A DNA stretch of 64,000 nucleotides from Bradyrhizobium sp. CCBAU 51765 (GCF_015291725.1 NZ_CP030038.1:1167001-1231000), one strand, 5' to 3'; counted from the first letter of the stretch, positions 26,262 to 35,052 are shown. The notes: generated by a model not told the origin, from the sequence alone. A program made the numbers and translations.

Positions 26262-27353
26262 CTATCCCACCAGATATTTCTTCACCGCCGCCTCATCCCA
26301 TTCGATGCCATTCCCGGGCTCACTGCCCGGCAGCGCGAAGCCGTCCTTGATCTGCAACCGCGTCGCGAGCACCGCGTCGGCCCAGTCGACATATTCCAGC
26401 CAGTGCGCGGTCGGCGTCACGCAGAGCAGATGCGCGCTCACTTCCGAGAACAGGTGCGTCGACATCTCGATGCCGGCGGCGTGCGCCAGCGCGGCGGCGC
26501 GGAGCCAGCCGGTCACGCCGCCGATGCGCTGCACGTCGGGCATCACGTAGTCGCAGGCTTCCGCCGAGAGCGCCGCCTGCATCGAGAAGGCGCTGTCGAA
26601 ATTCTCGCCGATCTGGACCGGGGTATGCAGCGCGTCGGCAATGCGGGCGCAGCCGGCATAATCGTCGTGGCGGATCGGCTCCTCGATCCAGGTGAGGCCC
26701 TCGTCGTCGAGCATCTCGCCGCGGCGGATCGCCTCCGTCACCGTCAGCGCCTGATTGTAGTCGCACATCAGCGTGATCTCGTCGCCGACCGCCTTGCGCA
26801 CCGCGCGCACGACGGCGAGGTCCTCCCGCGCATCGGGCCGGCCGACGCGGATCTTCGCCGCCCGAAAGCCCTCGGCCAGCAGCTTGTGGGCTTCCTCGAC
26901 CGCGGCGCCGGCCGGCATGATGCCGAGCCCCTTCGAATTGTAGGCCTGGACCGGTTTCGGCGCGCCGCCGAGCAGGCGGGCCAGCGGCAGGCCGCGTGCG
27001 CGGGCCAGCGCGTCCCAGGCCGCCATGTCGATGCCGGATTGGGCCAGCCGTTGCAGACCGGCGAGGCCTAGCAGCGTGAAGCGCCGGGCCAGCTTGCGCT
27101 CGATCTCGACCGGCAGCAGCTCGTCGCCGGCGAGCAGGTCTGACATTTCCGTGACCATCGCCGTCAGCGGCTTCAAGGCCGAGGACGTGATCGAGAACAG
27201 ATAGGCATGGCCCACCGCGCCCTGGTCAGTCTCGCAGTCGATCAGCACCAGCGGTGCTTTGGCGACCGCCCCGGTCGAGGTCTGGAGCGGCAGGTTCATC
27301 GGCACGATCACGGGGCGCGCGTGGAAGCGCTTGATGCGAATGGTCTCGGTCAT
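26262..27353 (-). CDS. Enolase-superfamily enzyme, mandelate racemase subgroup
   Basis: The protein has 363 residues. The N-terminal capping domain (1-130) precedes the barrel with metal ligands Asp198 (MCDYNQ), Glu224 (WIEEP) and Glu250 (IGENF), and the His300-Asp273 dyad (STHLF; DVQRIGG), with Glu320 after it. All align with Pseudomonas mandelate racemase with a constant offset of three. The second residue of the Lys-X-Lys motif, however, is Arg (AKIRVG: Lys167, Arg169). It should abstract a proton next to a carboxylate, as a racemase or acid-sugar dehydratase; the exact substrate is open. GGGAGAAG precedes the ATG. It is divergent from the heme-c cyclase gene. Confidence 0.87.
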   Translation of the reverse strand: MTETIRIKRFHARPVIVPMNLPLQTSTGAVAKAPLVLIDCETDQGAVGHAYLFSITSSALKPLTAMVTEMSDLLAGDELLPVEIERKLARRFTLLGLAGLQRLAQSGIDMAAWDALARARGLPLARLLGGAPKPVQAYNSKGLGIMPAGAAVEEAHKLLAEGFRAAKIRVGRPDAREDLAVVRAVRKAVGDEITLMCDYNQALTVTEAIRRGEMLDDEGLTWIEEPIRHDDYAGCARIADALHTPVQIGENFDSAFSMQAALSAEACDYVMPDVQRIGGVTGWLRAAALAHAAGIEMSTHLFSEVSAHLLCVTPTAHWLEYVDWADAVLATRLQIKDGFALPGSEPGNGIEWDEAAVKKYLVG

Positions 27354-27543
27354 GGGCTTCTCCCGGCGGGGCGGATGCAGACGCGGCCGATCTTAAACAT
27401 CCGTGATGAAACGAAAAGGCGCTTGGCCCGACCACCATAAAATGGGGTTGCGCGGGCCCGCAATTGTTGGCTCTGTGCTGCCGCATTCTTTGCCGCAAAT
27501 CCCGACGGGTTTGCGACAAAATCGCACACAGCGGAGCCACAGA

Positions 27544-29106
27544 GTGAAACAAGAGATCGCCGAAGATCAGCGCAAGAGCGGCATTCTCACGGGCGCCGTG
27601 ATCGCCTTCCTGCTCCTCGCCCTGCCGCTCGCGGTGTGGCTGGACCTGACCGAGCTGAGCAAGACGGCGCTGCGCCGGCAGGCCATCGATCTCAACTCGG
27701 TGATCACGAGCGTGCGCAGCTACTACGCGACCAACGTGGTCGGGCGGGTGCTGGCCAATCCCAACGGCACGACGCGGGTGGTGCACAATTACGAATCCAT
27801 CCCCGGCGCGATCCCGATTCCGGCAACGCTGTCGCTCGAGCTCGGCCGGGTGATCGGCGCGCAGCAGGAGAACATCACCTACCGCTTCGTCTCCGACTTC
27901 CCGTTCCAGAACCGTGCCCCGCACCAGCTCGACAAGTTCGAGAAGGACGCGCTCGATGCGCTGCGGAAGGACCCCGAGCAGAAGATCGTGGAGACCGAGA
28001 CCTCGCTGTTCAACGACAAGGTCCGCCTGGTCGCCCCCGTCACCATGGGGCCGGCCTGCGTGAGCTGCCACAACAGCCACCCCGAAAGCCCGAAGAAGGA
28101 CTGGAAGGTGGGGGATGTCCGCGGCATCCAGGAGGTGATCATCGCCCAGCCGATCGCCGCCAACATCTTCTCGTTCAAGTTCCTGCTGGCCTATTTCGTC
28201 ATCGCCGCCGGCAGCGGCCTGTCGTTCCTGTCGCTGCAGCGCCGCCAGGCGCGCCGCATCAAGGGCATGAACAAGGAGCTCGAATCCGCCAACGACTTCC
28301 TCGCCTCGCTCTCGATGAAGATCTCGCGCTACATCCCGCCCCAGGTCTACAAGAGCATCTTCTCCGGCCAGAAGGACGTCACCATCCACACCGAGCGCAA
28401 GAAGCTCACCATCTTCTTCTCCGACATCCAGAATTTCACCGCGACCGCCGAGCGGCTGCAGCCGGAGCAGCTGACGCAGCTCCTCAACGAATATTTCACG
28501 GAAATGTCGGCGATCGCCCACGAATATGGCGGCACCATCGACAAGTTCATCGGCGACGCCATGCTGATCTTCTTCGGCGATCCCGAGACCAGGGGCGACC
28601 GCGCCGATGCACAGGCCTGCCTGCAGATGGCCTGGCGCATGCAGCAGCGCCTCGCCGAGCTCAATGCGAAATGGCGCGCCTCCGGCATCGAGCAGCCGTT
28701 CCGCTCCCGCATGGGCATCAATTCCGGCTATTGCAATGTCGGCAATTTCGGCAGCGCGGACCGCATGGACTACACCATCATCGGTGCGGAGGCGAACCTC
28801 GCTGCGCGCCTGCAATCGATCGCCGAGCCCGGCGGCATCGTGCTGAGCTACGAGACCTTCGCGCTCGTCAGCGACATCGTCCGCGCCCATGCGCTGCCGG
28901 CGATCACCATGAAGGGCATCAGCCGGGAGGTCATTCCCTATTCGGTGGATGCGCTAAGCGACACTGCTGCTGAGAATAGCGGTATCATCACCGAGCGCGC
29001 CCCGGGCCTCGAACTCTATCTCGACCCCGCCGTGGTGAAGTCAGGCGATGCCGCACGCGTGCGCTCGCTGCTCGAAAACGCGCTGGCCTCGCTCAAGCCG
29101 GCGTGA
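27544..29106 (+). CDS. Class III adenylate cyclase with periplasmic heme-c (DUF3365/Tll0287-like) sensor
   Basis: The protein has 520 residues. A first membrane helix (14-34) leads to a periplasmic domain (about 40-205) of the DUF3365 type with CVSCHNSHP (Cys172-His176), a heme c site. A second helix (209-230) is followed by a short linker and the cyclase domain with Asp294 in IFFSDIQNFTATAE and Asp338 in KFIGDAMLIFFGDP. The order sensor-membrane-cyclase means that a redox or gas signal at the heme should control cAMP (or cGMP) synthesis. The GTG at 27544 has GGAG upstream and puts the first helix at the N-terminus; an in-frame start at 27403 adds a poor extension. Confidence 0.87.
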   Translation: MKQEIAEDQRKSGILTGAVIAFLLLALPLAVWLDLTELSKTALRRQAIDLNSVITSVRSYYATNVVGRVLANPNGTTRVVHNYESIPGAIPIPATLSLELGRVIGAQQENITYRFVSDFPFQNRAPHQLDKFEKDALDALRKDPEQKIVETETSLFNDKVRLVAPVTMGPACVSCHNSHPESPKKDWKVGDVRGIQEVIIAQPIAANIFSFKFLLAYFVIAAGSGLSFLSLQRRQARRIKGMNKELESANDFLASLSMKISRYIPPQVYKSIFSGQKDVTIHTERKKLTIFFSDIQNFTATAERLQPEQLTQLLNEYFTEMSAIAHEYGGTIDKFIGDAMLIFFGDPETRGDRADAQACLQMAWRMQQRLAELNAKWRASGIEQPFRSRMGINSGYCNVGNFGSADRMDYTIIGAEANLAARLQSIAEPGGIVLSYETFALVSDIVRAHALPAITMKGISREVIPYSVDALSDTAAENSGIITERAPGLELYLDPAVVKSGDAARVRSLLENALASLKPA

Positions 29107-29154
29107 GGGGGCAAGTTCGTTTTGTGCCCGGCTGTGGCCAGGAGAAAGGTGCAT

Positions 29155-29275
29155 CGCCTCTCTCGCTTGCGGGAGAGGTCGGCGCGAAGCGCCGGGTGAG
29201 GGTTCTGTCCTCTTGGGGATCCTCGATTGCGGAGACACCCTCTCCCCAACCCTCCCCGGCAAGCGGGGGAGGGAG
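29155..29275. repeat. Extragenic palindromic repeat (GGGAGAGG / CCTCTCCC type)
   Basis: TCTCGCTTGCGGGAGAGGTC and GGCGCGAAGCGCCGGGTGAG form one arm; ACCCTCTCCCCAACCCTCCC with GGCAAGCGGGGGAG forms the other. It lies between convergent genes. A related element is found at 39952-40113. Confidence 0.7.
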
Positions 29276-29343
29276 CGCACATCCTTCGCCGATAGTCCAG
29301 CGCCGACCTCTCCAACAAGCGCGTAGCGCGCTGCGCGCTAGGT

Positions 29344-30567
29344 TCACCTTGCCGCGCCTTCCGTGAAGGCCGTCTCGATCACCTCGCCGAACGGCTGCCA
29401 GGAACGGCCGTCGAACTGGACCAGCCGCATCTGCCTGATCGGCAGGTAGTTGCCGGGCGAAGTATTCATCCGGATGTCCGGCAGCGCCACGGACGGATGA
29501 TAGTCCCTGAGCGAAGCTGCCTGACGCATGATGTTCTCGCGCGAGAAGTCGTCGCCGCATTGCTTCAGCACCTGCGTCAGTGCCTCGGCCGCGGCGTAGC
29601 CATAGAGTGCGGCGCTGTTGTTGTTGCTTTCGACCTGATGGTACTTGTCCATGAAGGCGAACCAGTTCTTCATGGCGGGATCGTCCTTCCAGGCGGGATC
29701 GCTCGGATCCTTCAGAAAAGCCGCCGAGATCACGCCGGCCGAGTTCTCGAGGCCCGCGGGTGCCATCGCATTGGCGATCGAGGCGGAGGCATCGTTGACG
29801 ATGAAGACCGGATGCCAGTTGAAGGACGCCGCCAGCTTGATCACCTTGGACGCCGTCGACGGCACGCCGAGAAAGACGAAGATGTCGGCGCCCGCGCGCT
29901 TGAGGATCGAGACGTGCCCGTCGAGATGCTCATCGGCAATGTCGAAGGCGATGTCGACGAGGACGTGACGGTTGAGATCGCCAAGGCCTTCCTGGATGCC
30001 CTTGTAGAGCATGCGCCCGAACTGGTCGTTCTGCCAGAGCACGACGATCTTCTTCCTGGGGTAGTAGGCCTGGATGTAGTTGGCGTAGATGCGCCCTTCG
30101 GACCTGAACGACGGCTGCCAACCCATGGTCCAGGGAAATGCCTTGGCCTGGCTCAGCTCCTCGTCGCCGGAGGCGACGAAGAGCTGCGGGATCTTCTTCT
30201 CGTTCAGGTACCAGCGCGTGGCGAGATTGCCGGGTGTGCCGAACGAGCCGAACATCAGGTGCACATCCTCGGTCTCGACCAGATTGCGCGTCAGCTCCAG
30301 CGCAGTCGCCGGATCGGAATTGTCGTCGCGCGTGATGAAGCGGATCTTGCGGCCGTTGATCCCGCCACGCGCGTTGATCATGTTGAAATAGGCGGCCTCC
30401 GCCTGGCCGATGGCGCCGAACTCCGAGAGCGGTCCCGAATACGGCATGACATTGCCGATGCGGATTTCCTCGTTGCTTGCCGGTTGCTCGGCACGTTGCT
30501 GGGACATCGCGCCGAGCGAGGCGAGGGCGGCGATCAACACGAGCAGCATCTTGCCGATGACGTGCAT
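29344..30567 (-). CDS. ABC transporter substrate-binding protein, branched-chain amino acid (LivK) type
   Basis: The protein has 407 residues. The signal peptide (MLLVLIAALASLGAMSQQRA) is followed by IRIGNVMPYSGPLSEFGAIG, the family start that binds the ligand carboxylate. RDDNSDPATALELTRNLVE and VLWQNDQFGRMLYKG are the usual type 1 periplasmic-binding blocks. It should capture an amino acid, amide or aromatic acid in the periplasm. No permease or ATPase gene is next to it, so it is an orphan receptor that must share a transporter encoded elsewhere. The ATG at 30567 has AAGG upstream. Confidence 0.88.
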   Translation of the reverse strand: MHVIGKMLLVLIAALASLGAMSQQRAEQPASNEEIRIGNVMPYSGPLSEFGAIGQAEAAYFNMINARGGINGRKIRFITRDDNSDPATALELTRNLVETEDVHLMFGSFGTPGNLATRWYLNEKKIPQLFVASGDEELSQAKAFPWTMGWQPSFRSEGRIYANYIQAYYPRKKIVVLWQNDQFGRMLYKGIQEGLGDLNRHVLVDIAFDIADEHLDGHVSILKRAGADIFVFLGVPSTASKVIKLAASFNWHPVFIVNDASASIANAMAPAGLENSAGVISAAFLKDPSDPAWKDDPAMKNWFAFMDKYHQVESNNNSAALYGYAAAEALTQVLKQCGDDFSRENIMRQAASLRDYHPSVALPDIRMNTSPGNYLPIRQMRLVQFDGRSWQPFGEVIETAFTEGAAR

Positions 30568-30661
30568 GTTCGATGCCTTGTGGTTGGCCCCACACCAAGG
30601 CCGCTCCGTCTAGGTCAAGCGTTTGTCAATCGTGTGGCTTGCCGGCCCACTTCAAAGTAGC

Positions 30662-30673
30662 GGGGGGGGGGGG
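30662..30673. repeat. Homopolymer of 12 G
   Basis: Twelve consecutive G residues occur on the plus strand in the gap between two minus-strand genes. Such tracts are prone to slippage and also to sequencing error. Confidence 0.7.
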
Positions 30674-30739
30674 ACGGCCTCGACCTAAAGGGGCAGACGT
30701 GCTGACGCTCCGTTACAGCTGTGTGCCCTCAAGCCTTCG

Positions 30740-31669
30740 CTACGGCAGCCCGCGCGCCTCGAGCTGACGCACCAGCAGCAGCGTCGGCTCGGCGAGGCTC
30801 TCGCCGGAGCCGTCGAGGCCGAAGGCGCTCGCGATACCTTCGCGGCTCCGCAGCAGCGTGCTGCGCGGGCAGTGGCCGGCGCCGCAGAGCGTCTTCTTCA
30901 GGGTTTCGCCCTGCGCCACGAGGCCGGAGGAATCGTCCACGGCCCAGGCAAGAACGATCGGCACATCGACATTGAGGATGCCGGGGAACACCGATCGGCT
31001 GTCGTACTGGGTGGGGTCGGTGCCGAGATAGGCCTTCTCGCTGTCGCTCGCCTCCTTGCCCACGCGGTAGATCCCGGACACCAGCACGACGCCGGCGACG
31101 TCGGCGCCGTCGGTCTGCAACTCGGGATGGGCCAGCAGGGTGGCGACATGGAAGGCGCCGGCGCCGTAGCCGACGGCGACGATCTCGCGGCGATCGCCGT
31201 TGAACAGGTCGATATTGCCGTGCACCCAGGACAGCGCCGCCGCCACGTCGGACGCGCCGGCCGGCCAGGTCGCCGCGGGCGCCAGGCGATAGTTGACGCG
31301 GACCCCGATCATCTCGTTGCGCGCGGCAAAGCACATGGCCTGGTCCTGGATCTGGCGCGACAGCTCCGGCGCCGCGCGGTCGCCGGTAAAGGTGTCGCCC
31401 GCCACGAACAGCAGCACAGGCCGCGGCGTGTCCGCCTTGGTCGCGCTGGTCGCGACGTCGAGCACGTTGGCCTCGCTCTCGCCATAGCGCAGACCGCGCG
31501 AGAATGTGACCTGCTCGCACAGCCTAGCGGTGCCGCCGGCGGTGGTGTCGTTGTCGGTGAGGCCCGCCTGGACGAGCCCGGTGGGCGGCGAGAGCCGCGC
31601 CGGCAAAACTCCGTGCGCGGAGGCCGCGGTCATGGTCAAGAGCAGGAAAAATGCCAGGTAATTCTTCAT
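30740..31669 (-). CDS. Secreted alpha/beta-hydrolase-fold protein, nucleophile replaced
   Basis: The protein has 309 residues. The signal peptide (MKNYLAFFLLLTMTAASAHG) is followed by a fold like carbohydrate/HSL-type esterases: LLFVAGDTFTGDR in place of the HGG loop, GVRVNYRLAPAATWPAGASD, and WVHGNIDLFNGDRREIVAVG. The nucleophile elbow reads VGYGAGAFHVA, with Gly where the catalytic Ser of G-X-S-X-G should be, and the oxyanion HGG motif is also lost. AWAVDDSSGLV keeps the acid region. It may be a binding protein or pseudoenzyme rather than an esterase. The ATG at 31669 was chosen for the signal peptide; the ribosome site is weak. Confidence 0.75.
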   Translation of the reverse strand: MKNYLAFFLLLTMTAASAHGVLPARLSPPTGLVQAGLTDNDTTAGGTARLCEQVTFSRGLRYGESEANVLDVATSATKADTPRPVLLFVAGDTFTGDRAAPELSRQIQDQAMCFAARNEMIGVRVNYRLAPAATWPAGASDVAAALSWVHGNIDLFNGDRREIVAVGYGAGAFHVATLLAHPELQTDGADVAGVVLVSGIYRVGKEASDSEKAYLGTDPTQYDSRSVFPGILNVDVPIVLAWAVDDSSGLVAQGETLKKTLCGAGHCPRSTLLRSREGIASAFGLDGSGESLAEPTLLLVRQLEARGLP

Positions 31670-31978
31670 GGTGATGCCGGCCTCGCGGACCGATATTGGC
31701 TTGCCGATTTGGCCTGTCTTTTCAATTCGCCTCATTAGTTGGCTGTTGTTGAGGCGAATTCACGGCACCTTCGCCCGGCAGGCGGCCGACGCGGCGCGGG
31801 CCTCAGTCTGGCGAGCAGCCGCGGATTGGCCCGCAAGTTCGCGGGCCGCGCGACGATTGCGCGGCGCGGCCACTTTATCCCGGCCCGTCAAGCCGTTGTC
31901 CGGCGCCACCCAGCCCCGCACCGGAAATGGCGTCCTACTGTGCATGGGGTTGTTTTCGCATTTTTGTTGGCCGGCCTG
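31670..31978. other. Gap holding an inverted repeat
   Basis: No credible gene is seen in these 309 bp. They separate the AlkB-like gene from the esterase-fold gene on the same strand. The only clear structure is the inverted repeat at 31724-31760. Confidence 0.45.
31724..31760. promoter_or_regulatory. Perfect 11-bp inverted repeat upstream of the esterase-fold gene
   Basis: AATTCGCCTCA (31724-31734) and TGAGGCGAATT (31750-31760) are exact reverse complements around 15 bp. It lies 55 bp before the ATG of the esterase-fold gene. It could be an operator or an RNA hairpin in the leader. Confidence 0.4.
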
Positions 31979-32548
31979 TCAGGCCCGCTTCATCGTCCGG
32001 AAGGTGATGGAATAGCGGCGCGCCTCGACCGGCGGAATGCTGTGCTCCCATTGCGACCGCGCCTCGCCGTCCATCATGTAGAGCGAGCGCGGCAGAGCCT
32101 CGAGCGTGTGGCGTTCCCATCCGTCCCCATTGCGGCGGCGGAAGCGGAATTTGCAGGGCGAGCCGAGCGACAGGCCCAGGACCTTGTCGAAGTGCGGCTT
32201 GTCGCGGTGCCAGCCGATGCCGACGCCGACTTCATATTCGGTGCACAGCACCTGCCGGACGCTGCCCTCCGGCAGTTGCGCCCATGCCTCGACCTGCCGC
32301 GCGACGGGCAGCAGCCAGTCCGGGATCGGCTCCGCCGCGGCCAGACGTTGCAACGAATAGTCATAGCGATAGCCGAACGAGGCCACCCGGCGGTTGCCCT
32401 CGAAGGCGCCGAACTGGAAGCGCTGGAGCGGCAATGCTGCGATGCGGTCGATCAAGCCCTGCTCGACCGCGGCATCGATGAAGTCGTCGGTATGGCGAAG
32501 CCCCGCAGGGCCCGCTTCCGGTTCGGCGAACAAACCAAGCTGCGTCAT
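31979..32548 (-). CDS. AlkB-like 2-oxoglutarate/Fe(II) dioxygenase
   Basis: The protein has 189 residues and starts MTQLGLFAEPEAGPAGLRHT. The iron ligands are His and Asp in GIGWHRDKPHFDKV and the distal His in QWEHSIPP; the 2-oxoglutarate-binding Arg is in ARRYSITFR. RVASFGYRYDYS precedes them as in AlkB homologues. It probably removes alkyl groups from nucleic acids, though some family members act on other substrates. No ada/alkA gene is beside it. The start is uncertain between ATGs at 32548 and 32557. Confidence 0.85.
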   Translation of the reverse strand: MTQLGLFAEPEAGPAGLRHTDDFIDAAVEQGLIDRIAALPLQRFQFGAFEGNRRVASFGYRYDYSLQRLAAAEPIPDWLLPVARQVEAWAQLPEGSVRQVLCTEYEVGVGIGWHRDKPHFDKVLGLSLGSPCKFRFRRRNGDGWERHTLEALPRSLYMMDGEARSQWEHSIPPVEARRYSITFRTMKRA

Positions 32549-32627
32549 GCCTCGCATTTCCGTGATGGAACCTAATGGCGGCTGATGCGACTTATCTATG
32601 ACGCGGGAAGAAACGTGCGAGGCTGTC

Positions 32628-32768
32628 ATGGCAGAGAAGCATACCGCCGATCCGGTCGAGCTCATGCGGGCGACCGGTCATCCTGAGCTTGAATATGCCG
32701 CGGGCTGGACCATCGCTGGTCTCGTCACCATCGGCACCATCGTCGCCGCCTGGGTGTTCGCGATCTAG
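32628..32768 (+). CDS. 46-residue single-helix membrane protein
   Basis: A short frame begins MAEKHTADPVELMRATGHPE and ends with a hydrophobic helix GWTIAGLVTIGTIVAAWVFA. GAGG precedes the ATG by six bases, and the amphipathic start plus one membrane helix make it a convincing small protein. Its stop overlaps by 4 bp the end of the convergent sensor kinase gene. The function is unknown. Confidence 0.65.
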   Translation: MAEKHTADPVELMRATGHPELEYAAGWTIAGLVTIGTIVAAWVFAI

Positions 32769-34351
32769 GCCACAGGGAATTGGAGCTCGAAGGCGACGCC
32801 GCCGTCGGTCGGCTTGAGCCTGATCGAGCCGCCATGGCTCGCCATCACCGCCCGCGCGATCGCCAGCCCCATTCCGGTACCGCCCTGGTCGCGGCGGGTG
32901 GTGAAGAACGCATCGAAAATCCGGTCGCGGTTGGGCGCCGAGATCAACTCGCCGTCGTTGCTCACGGTCAGCCGCAGGGTCGTGCGCTCGTCGGCGGCCT
33001 CCAACCTGATGATCCTCGCCTTGTGCCGCACCGCGTTGTCGGCGAGATGCGACAGCACGATCAGCGCCTTCTCGCCGGACATGCCGATCGCCCGGTCGAG
33101 GCTGCCGATGGCTTCGATCGAGCTTACCGGAAACCTGTTCCGGAGGTCGGCGATCACGGGCGCGAGCTCCGTGCGCTCGTTCTGCGGCAGGCTTTCGGCG
33201 CGGGCGAGCTCGCGCAGCCGTTGCGCCATCGCCTCCAGCCGCTGAGTGTCGGACAGGATGTTGGCGATGAATGTCGTCTGCTCGGCCGGCGTCAGGCCCC
33301 CGGCCTTGCCCTGAAGTGAATCCTGCAACAGCTCGGCCGCGCCCTTGATCGAGGTCAGCGGCGATTTCAGCTCGTGGGTGAGATGGGCCGAGAAAGTTGC
33401 GATGTAGTCCGAACGCCGCGCCAGCTGCTCGGCCATGCCGAGGAAGCTGTGCGAGAGCTGGGCGAACTCCCGTGTGCCGTAGTGCCGGAGCGGCCGGAAC
33501 GCCTCGCGGTCACCGCGGCCGATTCTGGCGGCACGATCGATCAGCTCGCGCATCGGCAGCGTGATGGTGCGCGAGAATACGAGCCCGATCGCGATCGTGC
33601 CGAGGAGCACGGCCAGCCCCGCCAGCACGAACTTGGCCCGCTCCTGGTAGAGGTGGTCGAAGATGTTGCTCGGCGTCCGCGTGGCGTAGATCACCCCCGC
33701 GACGCGATTGTCGACGATGACCGGCATCGCCGAGAATACGTGCACGCCGAGGCCGCGGCTGAAGGAATAGATCGGCGGCGGCGGCTTGTCCGGCACGCGG
33801 TTGCGCAAGGTGGCGCGGTATTGCCCGTGCAGCGCGTCCGCGACCTCCTCGATATGCGCGAGGGATTGCCCGACCTCCTGGCGTCCGGCGATCACCACGC
33901 CTTGCGGATCGAGGATGCGAAAGCCCGCCAGCGTCACCTTCTGCGTCTCGCGAATGATCGGCGTCAGTTTCGCGCCGATCTCGACATAGGCGGGCTGCGC
34001 CGGCCGGGATGCAGCCTGGGCATCCGGCCGCCGCCGCAGCAGATCGTTCGCGGTGAGGTCGAGCCCGGGGCGGATCGGCGTGACCTGGTCACCGGGATCG
34101 GGCAGCACGCCCGGTGGCACCTCGGCGCCCAGCGTGAGGCCGCTGTCGAGCCTTGCTGCAACCTCCTGTGCATAGATCGTCGCCAGCACCCGGCTCTGCG
34201 CGATCAGCTCGGCCTGGGTCTGTCGGATGAGCTGGTTGTCGTAGAGGCGAAAGAAGAACAGGCCGACCAGCGGCAGGATGGCGACGGTGGCCAGCACGGT
34301 GAAGATGACCAGCCCCAGCGACGGCCGCCATTTGTCTGGCGCCGCGCTCAT
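32765..34351 (-). CDS. Sensor histidine kinase, CreC-like
   Basis: The protein has 528 residues. A first membrane helix (about 13-34), a periplasmic sensor of ~215 residues including ALHGQYRATLRNRVPDKP, a second helix near 255-275 and a HAMP-type linker precede the dimerisation domain with the phosphoacceptor His in FSAHLTHELKSPLTSIKGAA. The ATPase domain has the N box (HLADNAVRH) and the G box (GGTGMGLAIARAV). The sensor and LTHELKSP region resemble CreC. Its start overlaps the regulator stop by ATGA, so both are translated together. The signal is unknown. Confidence 0.9.
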   Translation of the reverse strand: MSAAPDKWRPSLGLVIFTVLATVAILPLVGLFFFRLYDNQLIRQTQAELIAQSRVLATIYAQEVAARLDSGLTLGAEVPPGVLPDPGDQVTPIRPGLDLTANDLLRRRPDAQAASRPAQPAYVEIGAKLTPIIRETQKVTLAGFRILDPQGVVIAGRQEVGQSLAHIEEVADALHGQYRATLRNRVPDKPPPPIYSFSRGLGVHVFSAMPVIVDNRVAGVIYATRTPSNIFDHLYQERAKFVLAGLAVLLGTIAIGLVFSRTITLPMRELIDRAARIGRGDREAFRPLRHYGTREFAQLSHSFLGMAEQLARRSDYIATFSAHLTHELKSPLTSIKGAAELLQDSLQGKAGGLTPAEQTTFIANILSDTQRLEAMAQRLRELARAESLPQNERTELAPVIADLRNRFPVSSIEAIGSLDRAIGMSGEKALIVLSHLADNAVRHKARIIRLEAADERTTLRLTVSNDGELISAPNRDRIFDAFFTTRRDQGGTGMGLAIARAVMASHGGSIRLKPTDGGVAFELQFPVA

Positions 34352-35052
34352 GCCTCTTTCTCGCAGCGGCCGAGCTTGAAGCCGACGCCGTGGATGGTCT
34401 CGATGACGTTGTCGCAAGCCAGCGCCGCCAGCTTGGCGCGGATATTGCGGATGTGGCTGTCGATGGTGCGGTCGGAGACCTGGATGTTGAGCTGATAGGC
34501 GGCCCGCATCAGCTGCTCGCGATTGAACACCGAGGTCGGCCGCGTCAGGAAAGCGCGCAGGATACCGAACTCGATCGCGGTCAGTTTCAGGGGTGTCCCT
34601 GCAAATGAAGCGACGTGCTGTTCGGGATCGATCAGGAGACTGCCCTGCGACAGCGCGGTGGGAACCGCCTTGGCCTCGCCATTGCGCGGGCTGAGGCGAC
34701 GCAGGATGACGTTGACCCGCGCCACCAGCTCGCGCGGGCTGAACGGCTTGGTCACGTAGTCGTCGCCGCCGATCTCGAGGCCGAGGATGCGGTCGATCTC
34801 CTCGTCGCGGGCCGACAGGAACAGGATCGGCACGTCGGACGACTTGCGCACCTCGCGGCAGACGTCGAGGCCGTCGAACTCGGGCATGCCGATGTCGAGC
34901 ACGATCAGATCGGGCCTGTCGGCGGCAAAGCGGCTGAGCGCCTCCTTGCCGTCGCGCGCCTCGATCACGTCCATGCCGGCCTTCTTCAGGGCGACGCGGA
35001 TGACCTCGCGGATGTGGCCCTCGTCGTCGACGATGAGAATGCGATGCGCCAA
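34348..35052 (-). CDS. OmpR-family response regulator, CreB-like
   Basis: The protein has 234 residues. The receiver domain carries ILIVDDEGHIREVIRVAL, the phosphoacceptor Asp in DLIVLDIGMPEFDG and the conserved Lys in VTKPFSPREL. The winged helix at the C-terminus has LKLTAIEFGILRAFLTRP and DSHIRNIRAKL. It is phosphorylated by the kinase gene that follows it. The start is a TTG at 35052 with GGAG six bases before it. It lies 19 bp after the DUF4173 gene and overlaps the kinase gene by 4 bp, so the three form one operon. Confidence 0.93.
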   Translation of the reverse strand: MAHRILIVDDEGHIREVIRVALKKAGMDVIEARDGKEALSRFAADRPDLIVLDIGMPEFDGLDVCREVRKSSDVPILFLSARDEEIDRILGLEIGGDDYVTKPFSPRELVARVNVILRRLSPRNGEAKAVPTALSQGSLLIDPEQHVASFAGTPLKLTAIEFGILRAFLTRPTSVFNREQLMRAAYQLNIQVSDRTIDSHIRNIRAKLAALACDNVIETIHGVGFKLGRCEKEA

